Shown: one piece after another, positions 17,341-27,464 of the stretch
Numbering within the stretch: the first letter of the stretch is position 1
Layout of the letters: each line of letters begins with the position of its first letter
Assembly (NCBI GenBank): GCA_016840085.1
Contig: JAEOTA010000018.1
Span: 1-64,000, forward strand
Source: Promethearchaeota archaeon
GTDB taxonomy: Archaea > Asgardarchaeota > Lokiarchaeia > Sigyniarchaeales > SOKP01
DNA length: 64,000 bases
Reading direction: 5' to 3'
The notes under the pieces: model-generated
The model's input: only the letters and a program-made list of their open reading frames with translations
The model's database searches: none
What the model was told of the DNA's origin: nothing
Translations under genes and position numbers: made by a program

Positions 17341-18798
17341 TTAAAGATAAAAAGGTAATACCATATTTATAAGGATATATAAGGTTTTTCTTCCTGATGC
17401 ATTTTGGCTATTAAATGAGTTTGCAATGTTTAATACCTTAAAATTCTCAGGAATTTTACTTTTAATAAAAGATCTTAAAAAAGTTAAGAAATGAGTATAT
17501 TCTCGTTTAGTTTCTACCCATAAATACTCCTTTTTTTCAAAATATTCTGGATTCTTTTTTCTAAATTTGGAAGCATGAGATTCCTCTTTTACTGGAGGTC
17601 CTCTTCGAATATAAGTTTGTGAAATTGTTGGTTTTTCACAATAGAGCGCGAGATTATATTCATTTATTTCATCCTCAAAATAAACTTCAAAAATTACTTT
17701 TCCAAATCTTTCTGCATGTGAAAATTCCTTTTCTGTATTAGCTTTTATTCTTTCTCCAAGCGAATATAATTTATCTCTATTTATTGTATAATGGATTTCT
17801 TGATTTTCGTTTATCAATTCTAATATAAATATTTTTGGAAGTAATGGATCATTTAAATTAGATAAATCTACTTCTGGAATAGGATTTGTTTCGAAAAATT
17901 TTATATTAGGATCTTTTAAAAACTCACTAATTTTGTAATTACAAAATTTATACGCTCGTTCTGATATCGCAGATGCTACATTTCTGTTTTTATCAATAGG
18001 ATCCACTAAAATAAGATAATCATTCTGAAAATGGGTAATACAGTTTAATTCATCTAAGTTCCTGTTATAGTAATCAAGTGGATTATCATTCAAATCTTTA
18101 AAATTCTTAAAAAGATTTATGATATCATTAAAATAGTAAATTAAAAGTTCAGCGCTATATCCAATAAATCCTACTTTTCCTACTGCACTTTTATCGCCAT
18201 AACAATGATTTGCTTTGAAGAATTGTTTTAAAATTCTTACATCATTTTTTTGCTTTTCTGTTAAATTTTTTCTTACAAAATGTCCATGCCAAGGTGATCT
18301 ATCAACAGCAGTTATTGGCCCGTGTTCTTTTATTCTTTCTAAACTTAAAGAAAAGTAAAGAACAATATCAATTTTTATTTGAATATCATCTACCAAATAG
18401 TCTACTGTAACATATGGATGTTCAGCATATAAGAGTCTGGGATTATGAAATTTATCTGATGTTAAACTTTGAATAATCCAATTATTACAGAGTTTTAAAA
18501 AATCTTTTTTAGACTCTTTTTTTAATTTATTCTTGCTTAAATCCTTATATTTAACTTCATATTCCTTATAATCCAATCCAATAAAAAGATCAATGTCAAA
18601 ATCATCTTTTAATTGTGTCTGTTTAATGCCAGTTGAACCTTGAGGTTCGATATGGAAATTTTTAATACTTAGTTCTTTAGCTTTTGAAACTAATAATTTT
18701 TTTAGTTTTTCAGTAATAGTTTCAATTAAAGTTATTTCTTGAGACGTTGGAATAATTCTTTGTAAAACTTCAGTTAATATATCTTTAATAGACGGCAT
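17341..18798 (-). CDS. cca: CCA-adding enzyme (class I tRNA nucleotidyltransferase)
   Basis: This enzyme adds or repairs the 3' CCA of tRNA without a nucleic acid template. The nucleotidyltransferase signature is present: GSTG at about residue 54, DFDIDLF at 67-72 with the two catalytic Asp residues, and a third acidic residue in the IKIDIVLYF strand near 140. Further archaeal features are VGFIGYSAELL and the C-terminal domain. The length of 485 residues fits archaeal class I enzymes. It is followed by a hypothetical on the same strand upstream. Confidence 0.88.
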   Translation of the reverse strand: MPSIKDILTEVLQRIIPTSQEITLIETITEKLKKLLVSKAKELSIKNFHIEPQGSTGIKQTQLKDDFDIDLFIGLDYKEYEVKYKDLSKNKLKKESKKDFLKLCNNWIIQSLTSDKFHNPRLLYAEHPYVTVDYLVDDIQIKIDIVLYFSLSLERIKEHGPITAVDRSPWHGHFVRKNLTEKQKNDVRILKQFFKANHCYGDKSAVGKVGFIGYSAELLIYYFNDIINLFKNFKDLNDNPLDYYNRNLDELNCITHFQNDYLILVDPIDKNRNVASAISERAYKFCNYKISEFLKDPNIKFFETNPIPEVDLSNLNDPLLPKIFILELINENQEIHYTINRDKLYSLGERIKANTEKEFSHAERFGKVIFEVYFEDEINEYNLALYCEKPTISQTYIRRGPPVKEESHASKFRKKNPEYFEKKEYLWVETKREYTHFLTFLRSFIKSKIPENFKVLNIANSFNSQNASGRKTLYILINMVLPFYL

Positions 18799-18889
18799 AG
18801 AATTGAAATATAATCTAGTAAAAAATTAAGTATTCTATGTTATAAAATTACTTCATAATTTTAAAAATCGATAGAAAATTATGATTTCT

Positions 18890-19789
18890 TCATCTTTTTA
18901 AAATAAATCTATCTATTTTAAATTGCTTTTTATATCCAGTAAGAAAAATCTCCTTAAACGATTTTAATAACTCATAATTATACATAGTTGGAGATTTTAA
19001 TCTATTATTAAGCTCTTCTAAAAAAAAAGTTTTTATAATTTCCTTGCTTTTTGAAACTTTTTTAATCAACGGAAAGAAAATATTTTCCAATATGCTTCGA
19101 TTATTCCATATGAAATCAATTGGAAACTCTTCACTAAAATAATTAAAAAAATTTTCTAAAAACCTAATATCAATTTTCTTTAATGAAATTCTTCTAGATT
19201 TTGAAAGATATAACAGTTCAAGTCTATTTAACATGTCTAACCGACCAGAATTAATAATAGGGAATATTTCTTCAAGAGATCTAATACTTAAATTTGAATT
19301 CTCTATTAAGGTTTGTAACTCTTCATAATTTAAATAATTTAAATATCCTTCATTCAATAAATATTCTGTCGTCTGTTTATGATTACTCATAAATCTTTTT
19401 GCTATTTCTTCTTTAAGGACACTCTTAGCTAGAGGATCTCCAGCTTCTGTTAACCTTTTCAATAAAGGAAATGATAAATTTCTATGTAAAAGTCGAGTAT
19501 CATAATCATGTTCATACCATGCTTGCAAATTTGAACAATGACCCCAGAATATTACATCAAGAGGGAGAGAAATAGAGTTATCAGAAGAATTATCTCTCTC
19601 ATATTTTTGATTATCTGAGATTTCGTCAATTGACTGAATTTCATCAAAATCACTAATCTTTGTTATTGGAATATCTAATAATATAATTGTACATTGCCTA
19701 AAATGTTCTCTTTTTACATATATATTCGTCCTACCATCTTCCAACTTAAGTGTAAGATATTTATTTACATGAAACTCTTTCATTTTCAA
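18890..19789 (-). CDS. Conserved hypothetical protein with FWGHCSNLQAW motif
   Basis: I know of no function. The N-terminal ~70 residues are beta-rich, then comes a striking motif FWGHCSNLQAWYEHDYDTRLL near residue 106, with LSFPLLKRLTEAGDPLAKSV following; I recall this arrangement from hypothetical proteins common in Lokiarchaeal genomes, some with repeat-rich C-termini. Residues 150-290 are helical. The His/Cys/Asp content of the motif could bind metal, but this is speculation. It is upstream of cca on the same strand, about 90 bp apart, and divergent from a small zinc-ribbon gene. Confidence 0.65.
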   Translation of the reverse strand: MKMKEFHVNKYLTLKLEDGRTNIYVKREHFRQCTIILLDIPITKISDFDEIQSIDEISDNQKYERDNSSDNSISLPLDVIFWGHCSNLQAWYEHDYDTRLLHRNLSFPLLKRLTEAGDPLAKSVLKEEIAKRFMSNHKQTTEYLLNEGYLNYLNYEELQTLIENSNLSIRSLEEIFPIINSGRLDMLNRLELLYLSKSRRISLKKIDIRFLENFFNYFSEEFPIDFIWNNRSILENIFFPLIKKVSKSKEIIKTFFLEELNNRLKSPTMYNYELLKSFKEIFLTGYKKQFKIDRFILKR

Positions 19790-19941
19790 ATTTCTATTAA
19801 AAAAATAAATATTTAAAGTTTATGAGTGCCCCAAAAATTCATACTATTTAATATATTTTAAGGTACATGTTTATTAGAATCATAATAACATAATTTAGAT
19901 TATAAGACAAACATAAAATTAATAAAAAGTATGAATTGATT

Positions 19942-20139
19942 ATGGTTAATATTGATAGATTATTAAGACAAGCAATATTTGATGACATGTTGTACTGTCC
20001 TTGTTGTGATTACAGATTATTGGAGCCTGATTATAGGAAATGCTCCCAATGTTATAGAATTAATCCATTAAAGGAAAAGAATTTAATACAAACAGTTACA
20101 TCCCCCACCAGGGATGTTCGAAGGTCCTTTTTAATTTGA
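19942..20139 (+). CDS. Small zinc-ribbon protein
   Basis: A 65-residue protein with two CxxC pairs (CPCC and CSQC about 15 residues apart), a rubredoxin-like zinc knuckle. ATG 19942 is preferred over the in-frame TTG at 19936. Its last 44 bases overlap the 3' end of the convergent aIF5B gene, unusual but not rare in compact genomes. The last ~15 residues look less protein-like, so the functional part may be short. Function is unknown. Confidence 0.5.
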   Translation: MVNIDRLLRQAIFDDMLYCPCCDYRLLEPDYRKCSQCYRINPLKEKNLIQTVTSPTRDVRRSFLI

Positions 20140-21901
20140 TGAATTCTCTTAGAGCTTGTTTTTGATCTGTAGTTAATTCATCAAGAAAATTCCCCATTAA
20201 TTGCCTTACGTGAGACTCTGGGATATTTACATAGAAAACTTCATCTTTTCCGATATCTTTTCCTATTTCAATACCTCGTATAGAAATTGCAACTTCAGAA
20301 TCTTTGGGTGCTTTCTCAATTGTTTGACCTTTATCTTGAATTTGATGGACTCTTCTGACTCTCTTACCGTTTTCAGTGATTAGTGGAACTTTTGGATATA
20401 ATATTCCAGCTTCAATATTTACCCCAAATACAGCAGGATCTGAATTTCTAAATATAAATTCTGGAAGCATTTTAAACTTTGCAGGTAATATTAATTCACT
20501 TAATCCTTTCGCAGTATCTTCAGCTTTTCTAGTTTCGGCGTATTCTATATAATCTTCTAATAATCGATATATAACATTATTTGTAAAAATTCTTATATTA
20601 TCATTATAGGCTTGATCTTCCCCATCAGGTAGAACAGGAACATTAAAACCTAAAACTACTGCACTATAAGGGTCAAAATCTCTAACAATACTTGCATTTA
20701 TTATATCTTCCTTTTTAATAGGTCCTACATCTGCCACACTAATTTTAACTCCTTCCTTAGTAAAAAAATTCTCTAAAGCTTCAAGAGACCCCAGAGTATC
20801 TGCTTTTAATACAACTCCTGCTTTTTCTGTTTTTATACGAATACTTTCTACTTCAGATTCTATTTCGTTATAAACGGTTTCTTCTTCTAATGGATCTGCA
20901 ATACCTCTAAACGGAGACCCTGCTACGACATCTTCAATATTAGGAGCTAAGATTTTAATACCTGCTGCAGCACTAACAGTGTCAACTGAATCAAATCTTT
21001 GTCTTGGATCTCTGATTTCATCCAATGGTTTAGGTATTAATAATGCTCTTGCTTTTGACTTAATTGGTTTTTCTAAACCCCCTACAATGAATTCATCCCC
21101 TTTTTTAATTATTCCATCGTATATTAATACATCTATAGTTTTACCTTGTCCCTTCTCCTTTTTTACCTCCAAAACAACTCCTTTAGCAGAACCCTCAGAA
21201 AATTTAAGATTTGTAGTTAAATATTGTTGGACTAGTCCCATCAGAACTAATAACAATGTTGATATTCCTTCTCCAGTCTTACCGCTTGTAGGCACAATTG
21301 CGACTTTTTTTGTAAAATCTTTTATTTTATCGTATCTATCAATTCCTTTGAAGCCTTCTTCTAAAAAATTTCCCATAATCTGTAAAATTTTTTCATCTAG
21401 AAAGTCTTTTACATGAGGTTTTTGAGTTTTATAAGAATCTAAAAAATCTGCATCTTTTTTTGATTTCCAACCAGATATTCTATCAATTTTATTTGCTGCA
21501 ATTACAAATGGAGTTTTTCTATCTCTTAAAATTCTTACTGATTCCCATGTTATTGGCATTGTTCCCGCAGTAACATCAATGACAAGAATTGCGATATCTG
21601 CAACAGCACCTCCCCGCTTTCTTAAATTTAAAAATGCCGCATGACCGGGAGTATCCACAACTAACATACCAGGAAGTTTAATATCCATTTCAGCAAATTC
21701 TTGTTTGGATTTACTTAAAAATTCTTTAATATCTTTTGTTGGAAAATAAGATGCTCCAATGTGCTGGGTAATACCAGCCGCTTCTCTTTGTTGAACTACC
21801 GTACCTCTTATATAATCTAGAATAGTGGTTTTTCCGTGGTCTATATGCCCTAAGACACAAATAATTGGTGCCCTAATCTTCTTGCTTTCAACTTCAGTCA
21901 T
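20096..21901 (-). CDS. infB: Translation initiation factor aIF5B (IF-2 homologue)
   Basis: This GTPase promotes ribosomal subunit joining and placement of initiator tRNA. G1 GHIDHGKT lies at about residues 18-25, switch II has DTPGHAAF near 80, and G4 is NKID near 137. Domains II to IV follow, ending with the conserved FIKLKRTFEHPWWGM. At 601 residues it has the short archaeal N-terminus lacking the long eukaryotic extension. No intein is visible. Confidence 0.95.
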   Translation of the reverse strand: MTEVESKKIRAPIICVLGHIDHGKTTILDYIRGTVVQQREAAGITQHIGASYFPTKDIKEFLSKSKQEFAEMDIKLPGMLVVDTPGHAAFLNLRKRGGAVADIAILVIDVTAGTMPITWESVRILRDRKTPFVIAANKIDRISGWKSKKDADFLDSYKTQKPHVKDFLDEKILQIMGNFLEEGFKGIDRYDKIKDFTKKVAIVPTSGKTGEGISTLLLVLMGLVQQYLTTNLKFSEGSAKGVVLEVKKEKGQGKTIDVLIYDGIIKKGDEFIVGGLEKPIKSKARALLIPKPLDEIRDPRQRFDSVDTVSAAAGIKILAPNIEDVVAGSPFRGIADPLEEETVYNEIESEVESIRIKTEKAGVVLKADTLGSLEALENFFTKEGVKISVADVGPIKKEDIINASIVRDFDPYSAVVLGFNVPVLPDGEDQAYNDNIRIFTNNVIYRLLEDYIEYAETRKAEDTAKGLSELILPAKFKMLPEFIFRNSDPAVFGVNIEAGILYPKVPLITENGKRVRRVHQIQDKGQTIEKAPKDSEVAISIRGIEIGKDIGKDEVFYVNIPESHVRQLMGNFLDELTTDQKQALREFIKLKRTFEHPWWGM

Positions 21902-22175
21902 TTAATATCACGTATCTCAGTCGATTTCTTTAAAAACCTCTTTCTATCACTTATTATATAAAAATATTAATCATGTGTTTAGAATTTTTCTTTAAATTTT
22001 AGGAAAAATTTGATAGTTCTTTTAATCAATACAATTACTTCCTAAATTCTTAAGACAAACACTCTTTTTTCTAAATATAATACATGCATATAATCTTTAA
22101 AACCATGTTTTTTCCAAAAAGAGTATCAAATTGGCATTTAAACTTCCTCTCAAATAACTATTAGAATTTAGAGAA

Positions 22176-25046
22176 TTAATTATGATTAAGATACTTTTTT
22201 AAATATTGGGCTGTATAAGAATAATTATCTTTAACAACTTCTTCTGGATATCCTTCAGTTACTACATTCCCTCCCTTTTCTCCGCCCTCAGGACCAAGAT
22301 CTATGATATAATCAACTGATTTTATTATATCCATATTATGTTCAATTATAACTACGGTATTACCTTTTTCTACTAGTTTCTGAAGAACATCTAATAGATA
22401 CTGGATATCGTACATATGCAATCCGGTAGTGGGTTCATCTAAAATATAAAGTGTATTTCCTGTGCTTGTTTTTCTCAATTCTCTAGCAATTTTTACACGT
22501 TGTGATTCTCCTCCACTCAGAGTGGTTGAAGATTGACCCAATTCTAAATAGCCTAGCCCAACGTCTACTACTGTTTTTACGGTTCTCTTTAAATTTGGAA
22601 AACTATCAAAGAATTCTAAAGCTTGATGGAAAGTCATTTTCAAAACATCAAAGATTGATTTTCCACGATACTTAATCTCTAATGTCTCAGCATTATATCT
22701 TTTTCCATTACATAAATCACACTTTATATACACATCAGGCAAGAAATACATTTCTTTCAAGATATAACCAGTACCTTTACATTTTTTACAATGTCCAACT
22801 TTTGTATTAAAACTAAATCTACCTTTTTTATATCCCCTCTCTCTTGATTCTGGTAATCCAGCAAAAATTTCTCTAATATAATCCAAAGCTTTTGTATAGG
22901 TTGCAGGAACAGATCTAGGAGTTCTTCCTATTGGCGATTGATCAATATTAATAATTTTATCAATTTTTTCATAACCAATAATTGTATCAAATTTACCTGC
23001 ATTAACTTTTGAACTCCGCGTATTTATTATATTGTGGAGTCCTTTATATACACAATCAATTATTAAACTAGTTTTTCCAGCTCCTGAAACTCCTGTTACA
23101 CAAGTGAATACACCTAAAGGAATTTTTACATCAATAATTTTTAAGTTGTTTTCTTCTGCTCCTCTTATTTCAATAAATTCTTTACTAATTTTACGTCTAT
23201 TTTTTGGAATTTCAATTTTCTTTTTTTCTGATAGATAATCTCCTGTTAAAGTTTTTGAATTTAAAATTATTTCTAAGGGTCCTTCAGCTACAATTTCACC
23301 TCCCCGTTCACCAGCTAATGGTCCTAAGTCGATAATATGATCTGCATTTCGTATTATTGCTTCATCATGTTCGACTACTATTACAGTATTCCCTAAATCT
23401 CTTAATTTTTTTAACATATTAATAAGACGATTGATATCTCTCTGATGTAAACCTATACTAGGTTCATCTAAGACATATAATACTCCTACTAGGCTAGATC
23501 CTAATTGAGTAGCTAATCGAATTCTTTCAGCTTCGCCCACAGATAAAGTATTTGAACGACGATTTAATGAAATATAATCTAATCCAACATTTTCAAGAAA
23601 AGATAATCTATCTAATATTTCTTTCAACACTTCTTTAACTATTGTCTTTTCAGTTTCAGTTAATTCTAATTCTTTGAAAAATTTTAAAGAATCCTTGACA
23701 GATAACATAGTTAATTCAGAAATGTTAAGATCATTTATAGTCACGGCTAGACTTTCTGGTTTTAACCTTTTACCATTACACTGAGGGCAATCTATCCGAT
23801 TCATAAAACTTTCATACATTTCTCGCGCCCATTCTGAACGAGTTTCCATATACCTTCTATGTAGAATTGGAATTATTCCTTCAAAAGGTCTTACTACCTG
23901 CCAAGATGATTTAAATTCACTATTATGGTTCTTATAGTCATTATTATCACTTTCAAAGTGAAAATCAATTGATTCATTTTCAGAACCGAATAGTATTTTA
24001 TGAAGTTTTTTTGGGTCTATATCTTTAATTGGAGTCTTTTTTGTATTGAATCCATAATGTTTGGCTACTTGAACAATTGTTTGCCAAGAATAGCCATTTT
24101 CAGACCCAAAACCGGGAATATCCCTAATAGGTGTTTCTTGCAGAGGAACCTCTAAATCATCTCCTAATAACAAGGCATAATCAAATTCCATTACAGTACC
24201 TAAACCACTACAATATTTACAACTCCCATGAGGTATATTAAAGGAGAACATTTTATGATCTAAAGGAGGAAACGAGATACCACAATCAACACATGCAAGA
24301 TGCTCTGAATATACTTGTTCTCCTTGATCTACAACCTCAATAATTATAATACCTTCGGTTAAGTCTAAAGCGGTCTCAATTGAATCAGCAAGCCTTGTTC
24401 TTATATCCTTTTTCATTACTAATCGATCTATAATAACATTGATATTATGCTTAACATTTTTATCCATTGAAATATCTTCATCAAGTGTATATTGAATTCC
24501 ATCAACCTCAACTCTTACATAACCTTGTTTTTGAAGATCTTGTAAAAGCTCTTTATATTCTCCTTTTCTATCTCTTATTACAGGAGCTTTAATTAGAAAT
24601 TTCTGAGTTTCTTCAATTGAATCTAAAATAAGTTGGATTATTTGTTGCGGAGTCTGAGGTTTTATTTCTTTTCCACAATTAGGGCAATGTGGAATTCCAA
24701 CATTGGCATATAATAGCCTATAATAATCATAGATCTCTGTGACAGTTCCTACAGTGCTTCTCGGATTTTTTGAAAGCGGTTTTTGTTCAATAGCGATTGC
24801 AGGGGATAAACCTTCAATTGAATCCACATCTGGCTTATCCATTTCACCCAAGAATTGTCTCGCATAACTTGATAATGATTCTAAAAACCTTCTTTGTCCC
24901 TCCGCATACAGGGTGTCCATTGCTAACGATGACTTTCCACTCCCACTAATCCCCGTAATAACTACTAATTCATTACGTGGTATTACTACATCAATATTTT
25001 TTAAGTTATTCTGTCTAGCGCCTTTAATGACGATATAATCAGGCAT
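22176..25046 (-). CDS. uvrA: Excinuclease ABC subunit A (UvrA)
   Basis: UvrA is the damage-recognition ATPase of nucleotide excision repair. It has two ABC ATPase halves: Walker A GISGSGKS near residue 32 and GVSGAGKT near 650, and signature motifs LSVGEAERIRLA and LSGGESQRVKIA. Zinc-finger cysteine pairs (CPNC, CVDC/CKYC, CPQC, CKKC/CDLC) are all present. The length of 956 residues is standard. The gene lies downstream of uvrB on the same strand, separated by 288 bp. Archaeal Uvr genes are generally regarded as bacterial acquisitions. uvrC is not in this window. Confidence 0.96.
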   Translation of the reverse strand: MPDYIVIKGARQNNLKNIDVVIPRNELVVITGISGSGKSSLAMDTLYAEGQRRFLESLSSYARQFLGEMDKPDVDSIEGLSPAIAIEQKPLSKNPRSTVGTVTEIYDYYRLLYANVGIPHCPNCGKEIKPQTPQQIIQLILDSIEETQKFLIKAPVIRDRKGEYKELLQDLQKQGYVRVEVDGIQYTLDEDISMDKNVKHNINVIIDRLVMKKDIRTRLADSIETALDLTEGIIIIEVVDQGEQVYSEHLACVDCGISFPPLDHKMFSFNIPHGSCKYCSGLGTVMEFDYALLLGDDLEVPLQETPIRDIPGFGSENGYSWQTIVQVAKHYGFNTKKTPIKDIDPKKLHKILFGSENESIDFHFESDNNDYKNHNSEFKSSWQVVRPFEGIIPILHRRYMETRSEWAREMYESFMNRIDCPQCNGKRLKPESLAVTINDLNISELTMLSVKDSLKFFKELELTETEKTIVKEVLKEILDRLSFLENVGLDYISLNRRSNTLSVGEAERIRLATQLGSSLVGVLYVLDEPSIGLHQRDINRLINMLKKLRDLGNTVIVVEHDEAIIRNADHIIDLGPLAGERGGEIVAEGPLEIILNSKTLTGDYLSEKKKIEIPKNRRKISKEFIEIRGAEENNLKIIDVKIPLGVFTCVTGVSGAGKTSLIIDCVYKGLHNIINTRSSKVNAGKFDTIIGYEKIDKIINIDQSPIGRTPRSVPATYTKALDYIREIFAGLPESRERGYKKGRFSFNTKVGHCKKCKGTGYILKEMYFLPDVYIKCDLCNGKRYNAETLEIKYRGKSIFDVLKMTFHQALEFFDSFPNLKRTVKTVVDVGLGYLELGQSSTTLSGGESQRVKIARELRKTSTGNTLYILDEPTTGLHMYDIQYLLDVLQKLVEKGNTVVIIEHNMDIIKSVDYIIDLGPEGGEKGGNVVTEGYPEEVVKDNYSYTAQYLKKYLNHN

Positions 25047-25240
25047 ATTCTAATATTTTCTTTTAATATATTTTAATTCTGGAGATCAAAAAAGCTTTTC
25101 TAAGATTTTATAAAACCTTATACTGGTATTAACAATTAAAAAAAAATATACAGAATCTGGGTATACAATTTATGAATTATTATTTGCTTCTATCTCTTAT
25201 ATTTTTGTCATCTTTAATTTCTTTTAGAGATTTTAAGGTA

Positions 25241-25321
25241 TTACTTTTCTTCGAGTTGTCTAGTGTATTCATTTGCTACTTTAAAGATGTCGAGTTCACC
25301 CTCTCTTGTCTGACTATCCAT
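25241..25321 (-). CDS. Possible small ORF after uvrB
   Basis: A 26-codon frame (MDSQTREGELDIFKVANEYT...) starts 13 bp after the uvrB stop and has balanced protein-like composition. A +1 shift at its end would extend it by about 20 coding-like codons (SNTLKSLKEIKDDK). It may be a frame-disrupted small gene or chance. No family recognised. Confidence 0.25.
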   Translation of the reverse strand: MDSQTREGELDIFKVANEYTRQLEEK

Positions 25322-25334
25322 TCGAAGATAAATT

Positions 25335-27341
25335 TCATGTTGTTAATTTATAATCATTTTTGATTTCCTTAATTTTATCTCTTAAATAAGCAGCATCCTC
25401 AAATCTTAATTCTTTAGCTGCTAAAAACATTTTGTTTTCAAGATATTCGATAATTACTTCAATATCCCCTTCCTTTTCTAATTGTTCCACTTTATTTTGA
25501 ATATTTTGCTTTAAACGTTTAGTTTCTCTTTCTTTAAATTCTTTCTCCTCAGAAAGAGATTTAAAAATATTTTTCTTGATAGTTTGAGGAGTAATATTAT
25601 TTTTTTCATTATGAGTAATTTGCTTTTTCCTTCTCCTATTTGTTTCATCTATAGCCGTTTTCATTGCATCAGATATTCTATCTCCATATAAAATGGCTCT
25701 GCCTTCTACATTTCTTGAAGCTCTTCCAATGGTCTGAATTAAAGAACGTGTATCACGTAAAAATCCAAGCTTATCTGCATCTAATATTGCAACTAGTTGT
25801 ACTTCTGGAAGATCTAGCCCTTCACGTAAAAGATTAATCCCAACTATAACATCATGAGTTCCATCCCTTAATTGTCTTAAAATTTCAAATCTTTCTACAG
25901 TGTCAACTTCAGAATGTAAGTATTCGATTTTTACTCCCAATTCAGAATAATATTCGGCTATATCTTCAGCCATTCTCTTTGTAAGAGTTGTAACTAAGAC
26001 TCTACCATTGTTGTTTACAATTTTTCTAATTTCACCTAGTAAATCATCAATTTGATTCTTGGCAGGTCTTATTTCCACTTGAGGATCTACAAGACCAGTT
26101 GGTCTAATTATTTGTTCTGCGGAAATACCCCCACTTTTTTTTAACTCGTAATCTCCAGGTGTAGCACTCATAAAGATTATATATTTGATTTTATTTTCCC
26201 ATTCTTCAAATGTAAGTGGTCGATTATCATACGCACTAGGTAAACGCCAGCCGTATTCAACAAGATTTTTCTTTCTAGATTTATCACCGCCTATTTGACC
26301 ATGAACTTGAGGAATTGTAACATGTGATTCATCAGCCACAATAAGGAAATCATCTGGAAAGTAGTCAATTAATGTCATAGGAGGTGAACCAGGTGCCCTT
26401 CCATCTAAATGTCTGGAATAATTTTCGATCCCTTTACAATATCCCATTTCTCTCAGCATTTCTAAGTCAAATTTAATCCTCCTCTCCAATCGCTGCGCTT
26501 CTGCATACTTCTTTTCTTTCTTAAATACTTCAATTTGGCTTCTTAATTCTTCTTCTATCGATTCCAGTGCCTTTGCTTTGTTTTCTTCTGGAATAATAAA
26601 GTGAGTAGCAGGGAAAATACGACAATTAGATAAATCATTTAAAATTTGATTTGAAATTGGATGTATCTCCTGAATTGATTCGATCTCATTCCCAAAAAGA
26701 GAAATTCTTATTGCATTATCCAAATATGCAGGCCAAATATCTATAATATCTCCTCTCACCCTTACTATACCAGGCTTAAAATCAACATTTTTTCGTTCAT
26801 AATTCATACGGATAAGACCTTTCAATATTTCCCGGCGATCAATTACTTGATTAATTTCCAAATTTAAAGACACATTATACCATTCATCAGGATCTCCAAT
26901 ACCATATAGACATGAAACAGAAGCTACAATAATGACATCATTTCGAGTCTTGATTGCATGAGTTGCGGCCAACCGTAATCTTTCTATTTCCTCATTCACA
27001 CTGAAATCTTTTTCGATATACATCCCTGAAACGGGCATATATGCTTCAGGTTGGTAATAATCATAATAAGACACAAAAAAATGTACAGCATTCTCAGGGA
27101 ATAATTCTTTAAATTCGCTATAAAGCTGTGCACATAATGTTTTATTAGGAGACATTACAAGAGTTGGTTTCTGAACATTTTGGATTATATTTGCTATTGA
27201 AAAAGTTTTTCCTGTCCCTGTAGCTCCTAATAATGTTTGAAATCGCTGATTTTCTCTAATATTTTTCACTAAAGTCTTAATAGCTAAGGGTTGGTCTCCT
27301 TTTGGTTTATAATTTAATTTGATTTTAAAATTTGAGCTCAT
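25335..27341 (-). CDS. uvrB: Excinuclease ABC subunit B (UvrB)
   Basis: UvrB is the DNA-loading helicase-like subunit that verifies damage and recruits UvrC. It shows Walker A GATGTGKT near residue 40, the beta-hairpin region with YYDYYQPEAY near 95, motif II DESH, motif VI QTIGRASRN, and a C-terminal UVR domain (MFLAAKELRFEDAAYLRDKI) that contacts UvrC. The length of 668 residues is standard. It lies upstream of uvrA on the same strand and is divergent from nothing nearby; aglB is upstream on the same strand. Confidence 0.96.
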   Translation of the reverse strand: MSSNFKIKLNYKPKGDQPLAIKTLVKNIRENQRFQTLLGATGTGKTFSIANIIQNVQKPTLVMSPNKTLCAQLYSEFKELFPENAVHFFVSYYDYYQPEAYMPVSGMYIEKDFSVNEEIERLRLAATHAIKTRNDVIIVASVSCLYGIGDPDEWYNVSLNLEINQVIDRREILKGLIRMNYERKNVDFKPGIVRVRGDIIDIWPAYLDNAIRISLFGNEIESIQEIHPISNQILNDLSNCRIFPATHFIIPEENKAKALESIEEELRSQIEVFKKEKKYAEAQRLERRIKFDLEMLREMGYCKGIENYSRHLDGRAPGSPPMTLIDYFPDDFLIVADESHVTIPQVHGQIGGDKSRKKNLVEYGWRLPSAYDNRPLTFEEWENKIKYIIFMSATPGDYELKKSGGISAEQIIRPTGLVDPQVEIRPAKNQIDDLLGEIRKIVNNNGRVLVTTLTKRMAEDIAEYYSELGVKIEYLHSEVDTVERFEILRQLRDGTHDVIVGINLLREGLDLPEVQLVAILDADKLGFLRDTRSLIQTIGRASRNVEGRAILYGDRISDAMKTAIDETNRRRKKQITHNEKNNITPQTIKKNIFKSLSEEKEFKERETKRLKQNIQNKVEQLEKEGDIEVIIEYLENKMFLAAKELRFEDAAYLRDKIKEIKNDYKLTT

Positions 27342-27464
27342 AAGTACTTAAGAGAGAAATTATTACCAATGAATATTTAAGAGTAAAATTGTTTATAAAC
27401 AATAACTCTGAGAAAATCTAATGAATAATAATTTTTGATTTTTACTAAAAAAAAAGTTAGAGAA

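Noticed and set aside
20979-21416. 145-codon plus-strand frame within aIF5B
   Set aside because: It lies wholly antisense to a highly conserved gene and has no recognisable features.
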